Shown in pieces: positions 44,018 to 52,314 of a stretch of DNA of 64,000 nt. The stretch is taken from positions 124,001 to 188,000 of the forward strand of contig DAOQSN010000002.1 of assembly GCA_035356615.1 (NCBI GenBank). The letters run 5' to 3'. Position 1 is the stretch's first letter; each line of letters opens with the position of its first letter. The notes beneath the pieces are model-generated. The model did no database searches. It was not told the DNA's origin and was given only the letters and a program-made list of their open reading frames with translations. This DNA comes from JAKQDH01 sp029558835 (GTDB lineage: Bacteria > Planctomycetota > Phycisphaerae > UBA1845). The translations under genes and the position numbers were made by a program.

Positions 44018-44623
44018 ATGAGCAACACGAGTGTGCGTGGGGCGCTGGTGGCGGTGGTGGCTATGACGACGGTGGGACTGGTGGGCGGCTGCGGTAGCGG
44101 GGGCGGCTTCGCCAAGACTGCTTCCCTGGAGTTGCTGGATGGGACGATCATCGAGGCGCCGATGAGCGGCGGGGCACCGTCCCTGGCCAACTCCGAGTGG
44201 ATGTTCTACCGGCGCAACGCGGACGGTACCCCGGGGGCGCCGCTGGTCCGCGTGCCCTTCGGTCCGGATGGGAACCTGATCAGTTTTGAGGACAACACCC
44301 TGGCCGTCGACGTCTTCGGCGAGACGATCATCCTCGACGGCGAGCGCCACGACACGAGCACGGACGGCGTCAGCTACGCGGCCGCCACCTACGGCGCGGA
44401 GGGTGCGTCCGGGCTGGGCTTCCAGGTGCAGGTCTTCGCCTACTACAGTTCGTTCCAGGTGGCGGAGGGTGAGGCTTCTCTCATTGCCGAGTACGTCGAC
44501 GCGGACACGTTGGTGGGCACGTTCTACTTCCGCACGGAGGTGAGCGATTTGGCCGCCAACTACGTAGGCACCGGCGCCAACCAGGAGGACGAGTTCGAGG
44601 TCATCGCCCTGCGCGTGGGGTGA
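44018..44623 (+). CDS. Lipoprotein of unknown function
   Basis: A 201-residue lipoprotein. The ATG at 44018 follows AAGGAG by nine bases, and the lipobox is LVGGC (Cys25). The mature part is beta-rich and acidic, with no domain I recognise (LELLDGTIIEAPMSGG, YAAATYGAEGASGLGFQVQVF). A family A repeat lies downstream. It could be an envelope or matrix protein; no function is offered. Confidence 0.75.
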   Translation: MSNTSVRGALVAVVAMTTVGLVGGCGSGGGFAKTASLELLDGTIIEAPMSGGAPSLANSEWMFYRRNADGTPGAPLVRVPFGPDGNLISFEDNTLAVDVFGETIILDGERHDTSTDGVSYAAATYGAEGASGLGFQVQVFAYYSSFQVAEGEASLIAEYVDADTLVGTFYFRTEVSDLAANYVGTGANQEDEFEVIALRVG

Positions 44624-44780
44624 GTGGGGCACGCGTGACCAGTGGGTGTCGGCGCGGATAAACGCGCCACCCGCCGGGGTCAACACGCCAAGCGCTGACA
44701 CCGCAGGGGCGACGCTGCGTGCGTAAGCGGGCGGTGGTCGTGCCGCGCCCGAAGAGAACCGCGCAAACGGGATGCCGGCA

Positions 44781-44879
44781 GGGTGGCATGCCCAAGCCGA
44801 AGGCGCCGGCATGCGGTTGCGGAGGGGAGTGTCGGGCACGTGAGAGAGCATGGCGGCGCTGCGCTTGGCCATGCCACCC
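44781..44879. repeat. Foldback repeat family A copy
   Basis: Left arm GGGTGGCATGCCCAAGC (44781-44797), right arm GCTTGGCCATGCCACCC (44863-44879), 16 of 17 paired. The tail CGTGGAGCTGTTGGGTC (near 44906-44922) recurs after other copies, so the full unit reaches to about 44922. Confidence 0.85.
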
Positions 44880-44926
44880 GCGGGGATTGGCTGATTTCCG
44901 CGTCCCGTGGAGCTGTTGGGTCCGCC

Positions 44927-44954
44927 TTGACCGGCGGGGCGTCGCCTTTATACT
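44927..44954 (+). promoter_or_regulatory. Promoter of a probable leaderless message
   Basis: TTGACC (44927-44932), 16 bp, TATACT (44949-44954). Only six bases separate the -10 from the ATG at 44961, so the transcript would start at the start codon. No ribosome site is present. The -35 follows directly after the tail of a family A repeat. Confidence 0.65.
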
Positions 44955-44960
44955 GCGCTC

Positions 44961-45878
44961 ATGTCGCGCTTTTCCTGCGGCCATGTTGCCCGTCGGTTCG
45001 GCTGTCTGGTGATGGTGGGGGTTGCGGCGGGGGGCTGCGCCGGCAGTAAGTGGTGGCCGTTGTCGGCGTGGGCGCCGAAGCGCGCGCCCGCGACCGAGGC
45101 GTCCGCTTCCGACCTGCTCGATCCTACGTTCCTGAAATCAGACCGCGGCTCGTCGGTGCCGCTCGAACTGGTGCAGCTCGAGTTTGACGTACTGCGCGCG
45201 GAGTTCCCCCTCGAGGGTGTCCGCCACGCCGCGAAGCTGTGGAACCACGTGGATGAGCTGCGCTACGACACGCAACTCGGGGCGCTGCTGGCCCGGAATG
45301 GCCTGCGGATCGGGGCCGCCCCCGCCGGCGCGTGGCCGGCGTTGCGGGCGGTGTTCACGGCCGGCCGGGCCCGCGTGCAACAGACTCAGCAGGTGGTGCA
45401 GGCCCCGGCGCCGCTGACCATCGATCTGGCCACCCTGCCGGAACCACAGACGATCTTCACCTTCGACCGCGAGGGGCGCATGGCCGGTAAGACCTACCCC
45501 GCAGGGACCAAGCTCGTTCACCTGGGCTACGTGGTGCACCCCGAGTTGGACGGTTGCACTGACGTCAGCATCGCGCTGGAGATCAGGGAACCTGCGGTGC
45601 CGGGCGGGTGGCAGCCGGGCGAGGACCTGATGGCGGACCAGCCCCGCGGGCCCAGCCACGTGTTTCCCGCGCTGAACGTGGTGCTGACGTTGCGGCCCGA
45701 GGAGTTCCTGCTAATCGGCCCCAGCGCCACGGGTCCGCAGGCCAATGAGTACGTTCTCGGGGAGCGCTTCTTCACGGAGGCTCGCGGCGGCGAACGCTTC
45801 GAGACGGTCCTGTGCGTCGCCCCGCGGGTGTTTCGCCCGGCGGCCAACCCGCGGACCGGCAAGGGCGGACGACCATGA
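44961..45878 (+). CDS. Lipoprotein co-transcribed with a histidine kinase
   Basis: A 305-residue lipoprotein (VAAGGC, Cys26). No known domain. Internal landmarks are LVQLEFDVLRAEFPLEGVRH, LLARNGLRIGAAPAGAWPAL and TKLVHLGYVVHPELDGCTDV. The first suggests a small alpha-beta domain related to secretin-associated or peptidoglycan-linked folds, but this is only an impression. The stop overlaps the kinase start (ATGA), so the two are coupled and it may act as envelope partner of the kinase. The message is probably leaderless. Confidence 0.7.
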   Translation: MSRFSCGHVARRFGCLVMVGVAAGGCAGSKWWPLSAWAPKRAPATEASASDLLDPTFLKSDRGSSVPLELVQLEFDVLRAEFPLEGVRHAAKLWNHVDELRYDTQLGALLARNGLRIGAAPAGAWPALRAVFTAGRARVQQTQQVVQAPAPLTIDLATLPEPQTIFTFDREGRMAGKTYPAGTKLVHLGYVVHPELDGCTDVSIALEIREPAVPGGWQPGEDLMADQPRGPSHVFPALNVVLTLRPEEFLLIGPSATGPQANEYVLGERFFTEARGGERFETVLCVAPRVFRPAANPRTGKGGRP

Positions 45879-46990
45879 TGAGCGGCATCCTGGAAGCCGA
45901 TCTCGACCGCTTCTATCGCCTGCTCTGCGAGCACGCCGGGGTGGCGCTCATCGGCACGAACCCCGAGCTGCGCATCCGCATCTGGAACGTGGCGGCCGCC
46001 CGCATGTTCGGTGCCGCGGCGGAGCGGATGCTGGGCACGGCGGCGATCTCCGTGGTGCCGCAGGAGCGGCGCGAACAAGCGCGGCAACTGCTGCAGCGGG
46101 CACTGGAGGCCGGGGAGAGCGGGGAGCTGGAGTTCCAATACCGCGATTCCCAGGGTGCCCGGCGGGAACTGTCCGGCACGACCACGCCGATCGTCTCCGA
46201 GACGGGCATGCCCATCGGCGTGGCCATTTGTGTCCGCGACATCACCAACCGCATCCGGCTCGCCGACCAGTTGCACGAGAGCGGCAAGATGGCCGCGCTG
46301 GGCCAGATGGCCGGCGCCTTCGCGCATCACTTCAACAACATCCTCGGCGGCATCATCACCAGCGTCGATTTCGCGGAGGCCAGCGACAGCCCGCTTACCA
46401 AGAGTCGCATCCTCGAGCAGGTCAGCCGCTCGCTGACGCGGGCGACGGGCCTGCTGAGTTCGCTGCTGGCCTTCGCCGAGGGCGATCAGCGCGACGAGGA
46501 CCTCAGCGACTTCACGGAGATCATCAACGGCCTGGCGGACCAGTTCGACGCGGTGGCGCGCAAGAACGGCATTGACCTGGTGGTGGACCTGCCACGGCTG
46601 CCCGTGCTGGCGGTGCCGCGCATTCAGGTGATGACCATCCTGCGCAACGTGGTCCAGAACGCCATCGACGCCATGCCCGACGGCGGAACCCTGCTCATCA
46701 GGGTGGTACAGGAGGCCGAGTGGATCGTAACCCGCGTTACCGACACGGGCTGCGGGGTGGCCGAGGCTGACCTGCCGCGCATCTTTGAGCCCTTCTGGAG
46801 CCGCAAGACAATCGGCCCGCCGGGCAGCGGCACGCCCGCCCTCGGGCTGGGTCTGGCGGTGGCCCACGGCCTGCTGCAAATGATCGGGGGCACGATCGCC
46901 GCCACGTCCGAGGTGGGGCGCGGCTCCTGTTTCGAGATTCGTATTCCCGCGGACGCCGCCAACCGGATCCCCGCCCCGCCAGTGGGTTGA
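45875..46990 (+). CDS. PAS-domain sensor histidine kinase
   Basis: A 371-residue soluble kinase. A PAS domain covers about 10-125 (NPELRIRIWNVAAARMFG). The H-box is GAFAHHFNNILGGI, with phospho-acceptor His151, of the HPK4/NtrB-like AHxxNN type. ATP-binding boxes are NVVQNAIDAMP (N), DTGCGV (G1) and ALGLGLAVAHGL (G2). There is no membrane segment and no response regulator next to it. The start overlaps the preceding lipoprotein stop, which suggests a joint role in sensing. The output is unknown. Confidence 0.92.
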   Translation: MMSGILEADLDRFYRLLCEHAGVALIGTNPELRIRIWNVAAARMFGAAAERMLGTAAISVVPQERREQARQLLQRALEAGESGELEFQYRDSQGARRELSGTTTPIVSETGMPIGVAICVRDITNRIRLADQLHESGKMAALGQMAGAFAHHFNNILGGIITSVDFAEASDSPLTKSRILEQVSRSLTRATGLLSSLLAFAEGDQRDEDLSDFTEIINGLADQFDAVARKNGIDLVVDLPRLPVLAVPRIQVMTILRNVVQNAIDAMPDGGTLLIRVVQEAEWIVTRVTDTGCGVAEADLPRIFEPFWSRKTIGPPGSGTPALGLGLAVAHGLLQMIGGTIAATSEVGRGSCFEIRIPADAANRIPAPPVG

Positions 46991-47452
46991 GCCGTTCTCT
47001 CTCCTCTCCGAGCGCGCCTCCCAGCGCATCAGGGTCGCCGAGAAGGATCACGCCCTGGGGAAGCCGGCAGGGTATGCCCGCGATGCTTCACCTTGATATT
47101 CTGCCGCACCCGATGGGTTTCGCCGGTCGGACGCCGCGACAAACGGGACTACGCGCGAGCTCGGGGCTTGCCAAGGCGATCCTCCCTGGTCATCCTCTTG
47201 CGTGCAGACGCGTTCCTTTCCGCCACGGCCGGGCTCTGCGCAAGCGGTCGTCGGCAGACAAGGAACGTTTCCCATTGGGCGGAATCCTTCCATCCCCCAA
47301 GTTGTGGAACGGCGTTCGGTGGCACTCCGCCGGGCGCCTGGTTTGCCCGCTGCGTGGGGCAGTCCAGGCACGCAGTTGTAGAGGGGAGGCAAGCGGCGTC
47401 GGGCACTGGCAGCCCGGCCCGGAGGGCACCCGGTCTTGACTTGGGGTCGCGG
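46991..47452. other. Intergenic region, no gene supported
   Basis: A 462-bp gap between the kinase and rsgA. Several open frames cross it on both strands but none has a ribosome site with a plausible protein. No strong promoter or known repeat was recognised. Confidence 0.4.
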
Positions 47453-48610
47453 ATGAGCACTTCAGGTGAACCAACTCCCCCCCAGAAGGGTCGCAAGGTC
47501 CGGGCAGACCTGCGCCGCAACCGGCTGCAGCCCGGTCGCCGACGCGACTGGACGCAGCGTGCCCTAGCCGCCGAAGACCACGAACTGGACACCCGCAGCA
47601 CCGAGAGCGTGTCGGCCAAGGGAGACCTGTCGCGGCGGCGCACGATCACCGTGCGTGATCGGGCCGCGGCCCTGGCGGCCGGGCTGCACCTCGGGACCGT
47701 GGTGGCGATGCGCGGGCTGTACGCGGACGTGGACGACGGAACGGACCACTGGCCCTGCACGATTCGCCGGCTGCTGCGCACGCGCCTGATAGCCGAACGG
47801 CAGCCCATCACAGTTGGGGATCGCGTGTACTTCCGGCCGCGAGTCGAGGCGGGCCAGGCGGAAAGCCGCACGGGCGTCATTGAAGATGTCGAGCCGCGTC
47901 ACAGCCAGCTCTGCCGCCGCACCGATCGGCGCGTGCACGCGATTGTGGCCAACGTGGACCAGGTGCTGATCGTCACCTCGGCCGCCCTGCCTGATCCCAA
48001 GCCGCATCTGATCGACCGGTACATCGTGGCCACGCTGGCCGGAGGGATGACGCCCGTCATCTGCCTCAACAAGGTGGACCTGGATGCCGAGGGCGTGACC
48101 CGAACGCTGCTGGAGGTGTATCAGCAACTGGAGTATCCGACCTTGTGCACCTCGGTGGTGACCGGCGAGGGCATCGACGCGCTGCGCGGGATTCTGCACG
48201 ACAAGGCCAGCGTGGTGGCCGGGCAGAGCGGGGTGGGGAAGAGTTCGCTGCTGAACGCCGTGCAGCCCGGCCTGAAGCTGAAGGTCGGCGACATCATCGA
48301 GCAGACGCAGAAGGGGCGGCACACGACGGTGACGGCCACGCTGCTGACGCTGGACGGGGGCGGCTACGTGGTGGACACGCCGGGCGTGCGTTCGTTCGAT
48401 CTGTCGTTGCTGAATCCCCACGAGCTGGAGGTGTACTTCGCCGAGTTTGTGCCCCTGGTGCCCGCCTGCAAGTTCCCCGACTGCAGCCATACCCACGAGA
48501 TCGGCTGCGCGGTGAAGGACGCCGTGGAGGCCGGCCGGATCAATCCACAACGCTACGAGAGCTACATCGGACTGTTCGCCGAAAGCGGCGGAGCGACCGG
48601 GGACTCGTGA
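47453..48610 (+). CDS. rsgA: Ribosome small-subunit biogenesis GTPase
   Basis: A 385-residue circularly permuted GTPase that checks late maturation of the 30S subunit. Motif order is G4-G1-G3: NKVD (206-209), GQSGVGKSS (257-265), DTPG (308-311). The C-terminal zinc knuckle is Cys339, Cys344, His346, Cys352 (CKFPDCSHTHEIGC). An OB domain precedes the GTPase (about 60-150). The first 60 residues are basic and Arg-rich, an extension beyond the usual start. The start at 47453 was chosen as the first ATG past the gap; no strong ribosome site is seen. Confidence 0.92.
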   Translation: MSTSGEPTPPQKGRKVRADLRRNRLQPGRRRDWTQRALAAEDHELDTRSTESVSAKGDLSRRRTITVRDRAAALAAGLHLGTVVAMRGLYADVDDGTDHWPCTIRRLLRTRLIAERQPITVGDRVYFRPRVEAGQAESRTGVIEDVEPRHSQLCRRTDRRVHAIVANVDQVLIVTSAALPDPKPHLIDRYIVATLAGGMTPVICLNKVDLDAEGVTRTLLEVYQQLEYPTLCTSVVTGEGIDALRGILHDKASVVAGQSGVGKSSLLNAVQPGLKLKVGDIIEQTQKGRHTTVTATLLTLDGGGYVVDTPGVRSFDLSLLNPHELEVYFAEFVPLVPACKFPDCSHTHEIGCAVKDAVEAGRINPQRYESYIGLFAESGGATGDS

Positions 48611-48659
48611 CGGCGCGCCCGGCACCCTGCGCCCCTGACAAGAACGTACAACGTTCGGC

Positions 48660-48697
48660 TTGACATGCTACTATGCGCGTAGTACTATGGCCATAGT
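48660..48697 (+). promoter_or_regulatory. BlaI promoter with two overlapping operator palindromes
   Basis: TTGACA (48660-48665), 17 bp, TACTAT (48683-48688) is an almost perfect sigma-70 promoter. Between and over the -10 lie two palindromes: TACTATGCGCGTAGTA (48669-48684, one mismatched pair) and ACTATGGCCATAGT (48684-48697, perfect 14 bp). They share a base and resemble BlaI/MecI half-sites (TACTA/TAGTA). Self-repression by the BlaI protein is likely. Confidence 0.8.
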
Positions 48698-48719
48698 TAA
48701 CACTCCGGAAGGTGATGAC

Positions 48720-49145
48720 ATGGGCGAGACGCTACCTCATATCACGTCTGCGGAACTGAAGATTTTAAAGATACTATGGAGTGACGGCCCCCAGACGGTC
48801 CGTCAGGTCAGGGACGCGCTGGCTAGCGAGGGAGGGGAGCCACCGGCCTACACCACGGTAATGACCCTGATGAAGCAGATGGCGGAGAAGGGGACGCTGC
48901 GTGTGGACCGGCAGGCGCCGTCGTACGTGTACACAGCCGCGGTCCACCGCGAGCGCGTGTTGCGGCAGCGGCTGACGCAGTTTCTGCACACGGTGTTTGA
49001 CGGGCAGGCGGCGGATCTGGTGCTGCACCTCGTCGAGGCCGCCGAGCTGAAGCCCGAGGATCTGCGTCGCATCGAATCCAAGATCGAGCAACAGGAGCGG
49101 GTGGAGCGGCGGAAACCAGCGAGCCCGCGGCAACAACGACGGTAG
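48720..49145 (+). CDS. BlaI/MecI-family transcriptional repressor
   Basis: A 141-residue winged-helix repressor. The ATG at 48720 follows GGAAGGTG. The DNA-binding part (about 6-80) reads ITSAELKILKILWSDGPQTV, AYTTVMTLMKQMAEKG and LRVDRQAPSYVYTAAV, typical of BlaI. The C-terminal helices (85-130) form the dimer domain, which in BlaI/MecI is cut after signalling. The gene is preceded by its operator and followed after 6 bp by an M56 protease, the standard sensor pairing. Confidence 0.92.
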   Translation: MGETLPHITSAELKILKILWSDGPQTVRQVRDALASEGGEPPAYTTVMTLMKQMAEKGTLRVDRQAPSYVYTAAVHRERVLRQRLTQFLHTVFDGQAADLVLHLVEAAELKPEDLRRIESKIEQQERVERRKPASPRQQRR

Positions 49146-49151
49146 TCCGAA

Positions 49152-50873
49152 ATGAGCCACTTCCTCACGGCGTTTGATCCCGGCGAAGTTGCAGCACGGG
49201 TGCTGCTGTGGCTGGCCCAGGGGCTGATCTACGGTTCGATCCTGGGTGGGCTGACCTGGATGGGCATCCGCCTGCTCGGCGCGCGACTGCGGCCGGGCAT
49301 GGCGGTCGTGTTGTGGACCATCGTGTTGGTCAAGTTCGTCTGGCCCGTGGGGCCTGCGAGTCGGTTTTCGCTGGACAGTTGGCGAACCAGTCTGGCGACC
49401 CGGGCCGGCGGCAGCGCCGGCGCGGTCGACCTGGGCGGTTGGTTGGGAGGCTCGTTACTGTCGGACGAGGACGAACTGCCGATGGGCAACACCCACCCCG
49501 TACCGCCTGCGGGGGGGTGGCGACCCTGGGCGACCGGCCTGGGCGGAGTGTATGCCCTGGGCGTGGCTGGCATTCTGGCGACGCGGTTGCGGCGCTTCCG
49601 TCGCTTCCGGGCGAGGTGCTGGCAGTTACCCGAGGCGCCGCTGGCGTTGTATCCGCTGCTGGGCGCGCTCTGCCAGCGTCTGGGGATTCGCCGCCTGCCG
49701 GCCGTGCGGGTGGCGACCGACCTTCCCGCGCCGTTCGTGCTGGGGGTGTTTCGTCCGCTGTTGGTCTTGTCCGCTCGGCAGCTTTCGCGGCCGGCGGAGT
49801 TGGAAACGCTGATGGTTCACGAGCTCGCCCATTTCCGGCGGGGCGACCTGCTCGTGCGTTGCCTGCAATGGACGGCCGGAACGCTGTGGTTTTTCTGGCC
49901 ACCGGTGGCGTGGGTAAACCGACGCCTCGATGCCGCCCGCGAGCTTGCCTGTGACTACTGGGCCCTTCGTCACGGCAGGCTGACCGCCAGCGAGTACGCG
50001 CGCTGTCTGCTGGAGGTGGTGCGTTGGGCGGGAGCGCGGCGTCCGGTCTACGCGGTGGCGAGCATGGCCACGGCCTGCACCAACATCGAAAGGAGAATCG
50101 ACATGGTTTTGACGTTCGCTCCTCTTACTTCTCGTCGACCGGGCCGCATCCTGCTGGCCGGTGCCCTGCTGGTGGCGTGGGGTGCGTTCACCCTGGCCGG
50201 CGCGGCGCGTGCGGAGGAGGCCAAGAAGGTAATCAAAGCGAAGGGGGAGGCTTCCGCGACCGTGGAACAGGCGCAGAAGCACGTGCAATTCGTGGTCCAG
50301 CGGATGGCCGGCTACGCGGGGATCGACGTGGACAAGGACGGCGACACCTCCCGACCGGAGCGTACCGCGTTCGTGATCGCGGTGGTCCAGAGCATGCCGG
50401 AGCGCGCGTTGGCGCAGTACCCGGTGATGGACAAGAACTCCGACGGCAAGCTGGACTTCCACGAGGTGTACGGGTTCGTCCGCGGCTGGTTCCACCTGGA
50501 CAAGTCCGAGCGGAAGGCGGCCGAGGCGATGCAGAACGCGGAAGCACTGCCCGAGCCCCAGCGCACGGAGGAGATGCAGCTTATCAAGAAGGAGGCGGGG
50601 GAAGCGTATTGGGCCAGCATGGCTGAGGTGTTCAGCGCCTACGAGTGGCTGCTGGACGCGATGCCCCAGGAGCCCTCAGCGGAGGATGTGGCTGAGGTAA
50701 AAGAGCAAGTTGACCAGTACGAGGTGGAGCTGGTGGCCAAGCTGAAACAGAAGATCGGTGAAGCCGACGCGGCCGGCGACGCCGTGACGGTACGGGCACT
50801 GAAGAGCAAGCTCGGGTCGTTGCTGCCGCCCAAGGAGGAGGAACTGAAGAAGGTCAAGGAAAAGAAGGACTAG
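49152..50873 (+). CDS. M56 (BlaR1-like) membrane metalloprotease with EF-hand region
   Basis: A 573-residue protein. The N-terminal half has membrane helices (about 12-32, 45-65, 128-146) and the zinc site HELAH (223-227) with RELACDYWALRHG downstream, as in BlaR1/MecR1. A last helix lies at about 331-353 (ILLAGALLVAWGAFTLAGAARA). The extracellular part is not a penicillin-binding domain. It has two EF-hand-like loops, DVDKDGDTSRPE (392-403) and DKNSDGKLDFHE (427-438), then Glu/Lys-rich helices with coiled-coil character to the end (KKVKEKKD). The likely job is to sense a non-beta-lactam signal and inactivate the BlaI protein. Confidence 0.88.
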   Translation: MSHFLTAFDPGEVAARVLLWLAQGLIYGSILGGLTWMGIRLLGARLRPGMAVVLWTIVLVKFVWPVGPASRFSLDSWRTSLATRAGGSAGAVDLGGWLGGSLLSDEDELPMGNTHPVPPAGGWRPWATGLGGVYALGVAGILATRLRRFRRFRARCWQLPEAPLALYPLLGALCQRLGIRRLPAVRVATDLPAPFVLGVFRPLLVLSARQLSRPAELETLMVHELAHFRRGDLLVRCLQWTAGTLWFFWPPVAWVNRRLDAARELACDYWALRHGRLTASEYARCLLEVVRWAGARRPVYAVASMATACTNIERRIDMVLTFAPLTSRRPGRILLAGALLVAWGAFTLAGAARAEEAKKVIKAKGEASATVEQAQKHVQFVVQRMAGYAGIDVDKDGDTSRPERTAFVIAVVQSMPERALAQYPVMDKNSDGKLDFHEVYGFVRGWFHLDKSERKAAEAMQNAEALPEPQRTEEMQLIKKEAGEAYWASMAEVFSAYEWLLDAMPQEPSAEDVAEVKEQVDQYEVELVAKLKQKIGEADAAGDAVTVRALKSKLGSLLPPKEEELKKVKEKKD

Positions 50874-50901
50874 ATCAGACCACGCCAAGGGGAAACCGGG
50901 A

Positions 50902-51000
50902 GGGTGGCATGCCCAAGCCGAAGGCGCCGGCATGTGGTTGTGGAGGGGAGCGTCGGGCACGTGAGCAAGCGTGGCGGCGCTACGCTTGGCCATGCCACCC
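50902..51000. repeat. Foldback repeat family A copy
   Basis: Left arm GGGTGGCATGCCCAAGC (50902-50918), right arm GCTTGGCCATGCCACCC (50984-51000). The outer flanks GACCACGCCAAGGGGAAACC and CGGTTTCCCTGTCCAGTGGA pair partly, extending the foldback to about 50876-51043. Confidence 0.85.
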
Positions 51001-51141
51001 CAGGCGGTCGCTCGGTTTCCCTGTCCAGTGGAGCTACTTGGAAACCCGTCGGAAACCCTGGTTTCCCGAGGGGAGAGGCGTTGTGTGAAGGTGCCACGCC
51101 CTCTACCGCGGGCGAAGGTGGACAGAGGGTTGTGCATCAGC

Positions 51142-51179
51142 GCCTGCTTGCCCGCGACGATTGTCGCGGGTAAGCAGGC
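51142..51179. repeat. Family B hairpin only
   Basis: GCCTGCTTGCCCGCGAC-GATT-GTCGCGGGTAAGCAGGC, 17-bp arms with one mismatch. It keeps the hairpin core of family B (8767-8800) without its second dyad. Confidence 0.7.
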
Positions 51180-51249
51180 CGCGTTGTACCGGGGGCACGC
51201 CGAAGGCGGGCGCGCCAACGGCTACCGGCCTGGGGATTCGGCTGCTGCT

Positions 51250-51876
51250 TCACGGTTGCGGTTCGGATCGCCGGCGCGGAATCGCGCCCGGTGCTTCACG
51301 GGCGTCGGGCGCGGCCGGCTCCAGGAGGGCCAGGTATTCGCGGTTGCCGCCGTGCCCCAGCAGCGGGCTGGGGAGCGTTCCCTGCACCGACCAGCCCAGC
51401 GTCTTGACCGCGTGCAGGACGGAGCCGAGAACCTCTTCGGCCGCGTCCGGGGTCAGCACGCCACCTCGTAACCGCTCAGGCGGGGCCTCGTAGTGCGGCT
51501 TAATCAGCGTGATGACGTGCCCGCCCGGTTTCAGCAGGGTGGCCACGCGCGGCAGGACCTTCGCTTGCGGGGTCCAGCCCACGTCGATGGTGACCAGGTC
51601 CACCGGTTCGGGCAGTTCGACGTGCATGGCGTTGGTGCGTTCGAGGACGACGACGCGGGGGTCCTTGCGGAGCTTCCAGGCGAGCACGCCGTAGGCCGTG
51701 TCGACCGAGAAGACGCGCGCGGCGCCGTGTTGCCGGAGACAGTCAACGAAGCCGCCGACGTGGCTGCCCAAGTCGGCGCACACCTTGCCGGTCACGTCCA
51801 GCCCGAAGTGCCGCAAGGCCGCGTCGAGCTTCTCGCCGCCCCGGGAGACGAACGGTCTGCCTTCGGGATTGGACAT
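51250..51876 (-). CDS. TlyA-like rRNA methyltransferase without S4 domain
   Basis: A 208-residue FtsJ-fold methyltransferase. FVSRGGEKLDAALRHFGLDV is the TlyA hallmark after the S4 domain. The SAM site is VCADLGSHVGGFVDCLRQHG, where TlyA has a Gly/Ser-rich loop. Also seen are VLERTNAM and VTIDVGWTPQAKVLP, the latter with Gly-Trp in place of the usual DVSF-type stretch. LIKPHYEA is conserved. The missing N-terminal S4 RNA-binding domain and altered motifs suggest a different RNA target from TlyA. The start at 51876 opens exactly at the fold; a GTG at 51909 is an alternative. Confidence 0.8.
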   Translation of the reverse strand: MSNPEGRPFVSRGGEKLDAALRHFGLDVTGKVCADLGSHVGGFVDCLRQHGAARVFSVDTAYGVLAWKLRKDPRVVVLERTNAMHVELPEPVDLVTIDVGWTPQAKVLPRVATLLKPGGHVITLIKPHYEAPPERLRGGVLTPDAAEEVLGSVLHAVKTLGWSVQGTLPSPLLGHGGNREYLALLEPAAPDAREAPGAIPRRRSEPQP

Positions 51877-52314
51877 GGGGTGTGGTCCCGCGCGGGCGGA
51901 GAGCCTCACGCGGCCGGGAAACCTGACGCGGCCGTCAACCCAGGGCCCCGCCGGCAGACGCCGGAGGCTCCCCTTCTTCCGCTAGGCGTGCCACTCCGCC
52001 GGCCGGCGTCATTATCGAGAACGCTGGTGCCGTGACAACGTGGGGGGCGCGAAAGCGGCGGCCGCTGAGCACTGTCCGAATAGGACTACGCGAATGGGAA
52101 GCTGGGAGGTGCCATGCTCAAGCCGAAGGCGCCGGCATGCTGGTGCAGACGGTAGCGTTGGGCACGTGGGAGCGCATGGCGGCGCTGCGCTTGGCCATGC
52201 CACCCTGGCCTCGCTGTCGATGATCGTGCCGTGTGGAGCTGTTTGGTCTTGGCATGGGGGAGCACGAGGTGGCCTGGGGTTTCCGGAGCGGGGAAGGCGA
52301 CGTACACTCCAGTC
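51877..52314. other. Divergent gap with a family A repeat
   Basis: A 438-bp gap between divergent genes. A family A unit occupies about 52078-52247. TACACT (52303-52308) ends six bases before the next ATG and may be a -10 of a leaderless message, with only a weak -35 (TTTCCG). Confidence 0.5.
52104..52205. repeat. Foldback repeat family A copy
   Basis: Left arm GGGAGGTGCCATGCTCAAGC (52104-52123, diverged), right arm GCTTGGCCATGCCACCC (near 52189-52205). The tail TGTGGAGCTGTTTGGTC matches that of other copies. Confidence 0.8.

Larger units (their letters stand above)
44624..44960. other. Repeat-bearing gap between two lipoprotein genes
   Basis: A 337-bp gap holding a family A repeat core (44781-44879) and the promoter of the next gene (44927-44954). 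The remainder, 44624-44760, has no recognised element. Confidence 0.5.
50874..51249. other. Repeat-filled gap after the BlaI/M56 pair
   Basis: A 376-bp gap between the M56 gene and the end of the TlyA-like gene. It is mostly a family A unit (about 50876-51043) and a family B hairpin (51142-51179). No gene. Confidence 0.6.

Noticed and set aside
44783..45049. Small frames beginning MACPSRRRRH at several loci
   Set aside because: They are translations of the family A foldback repeat and occur wherever it lies; not genes.
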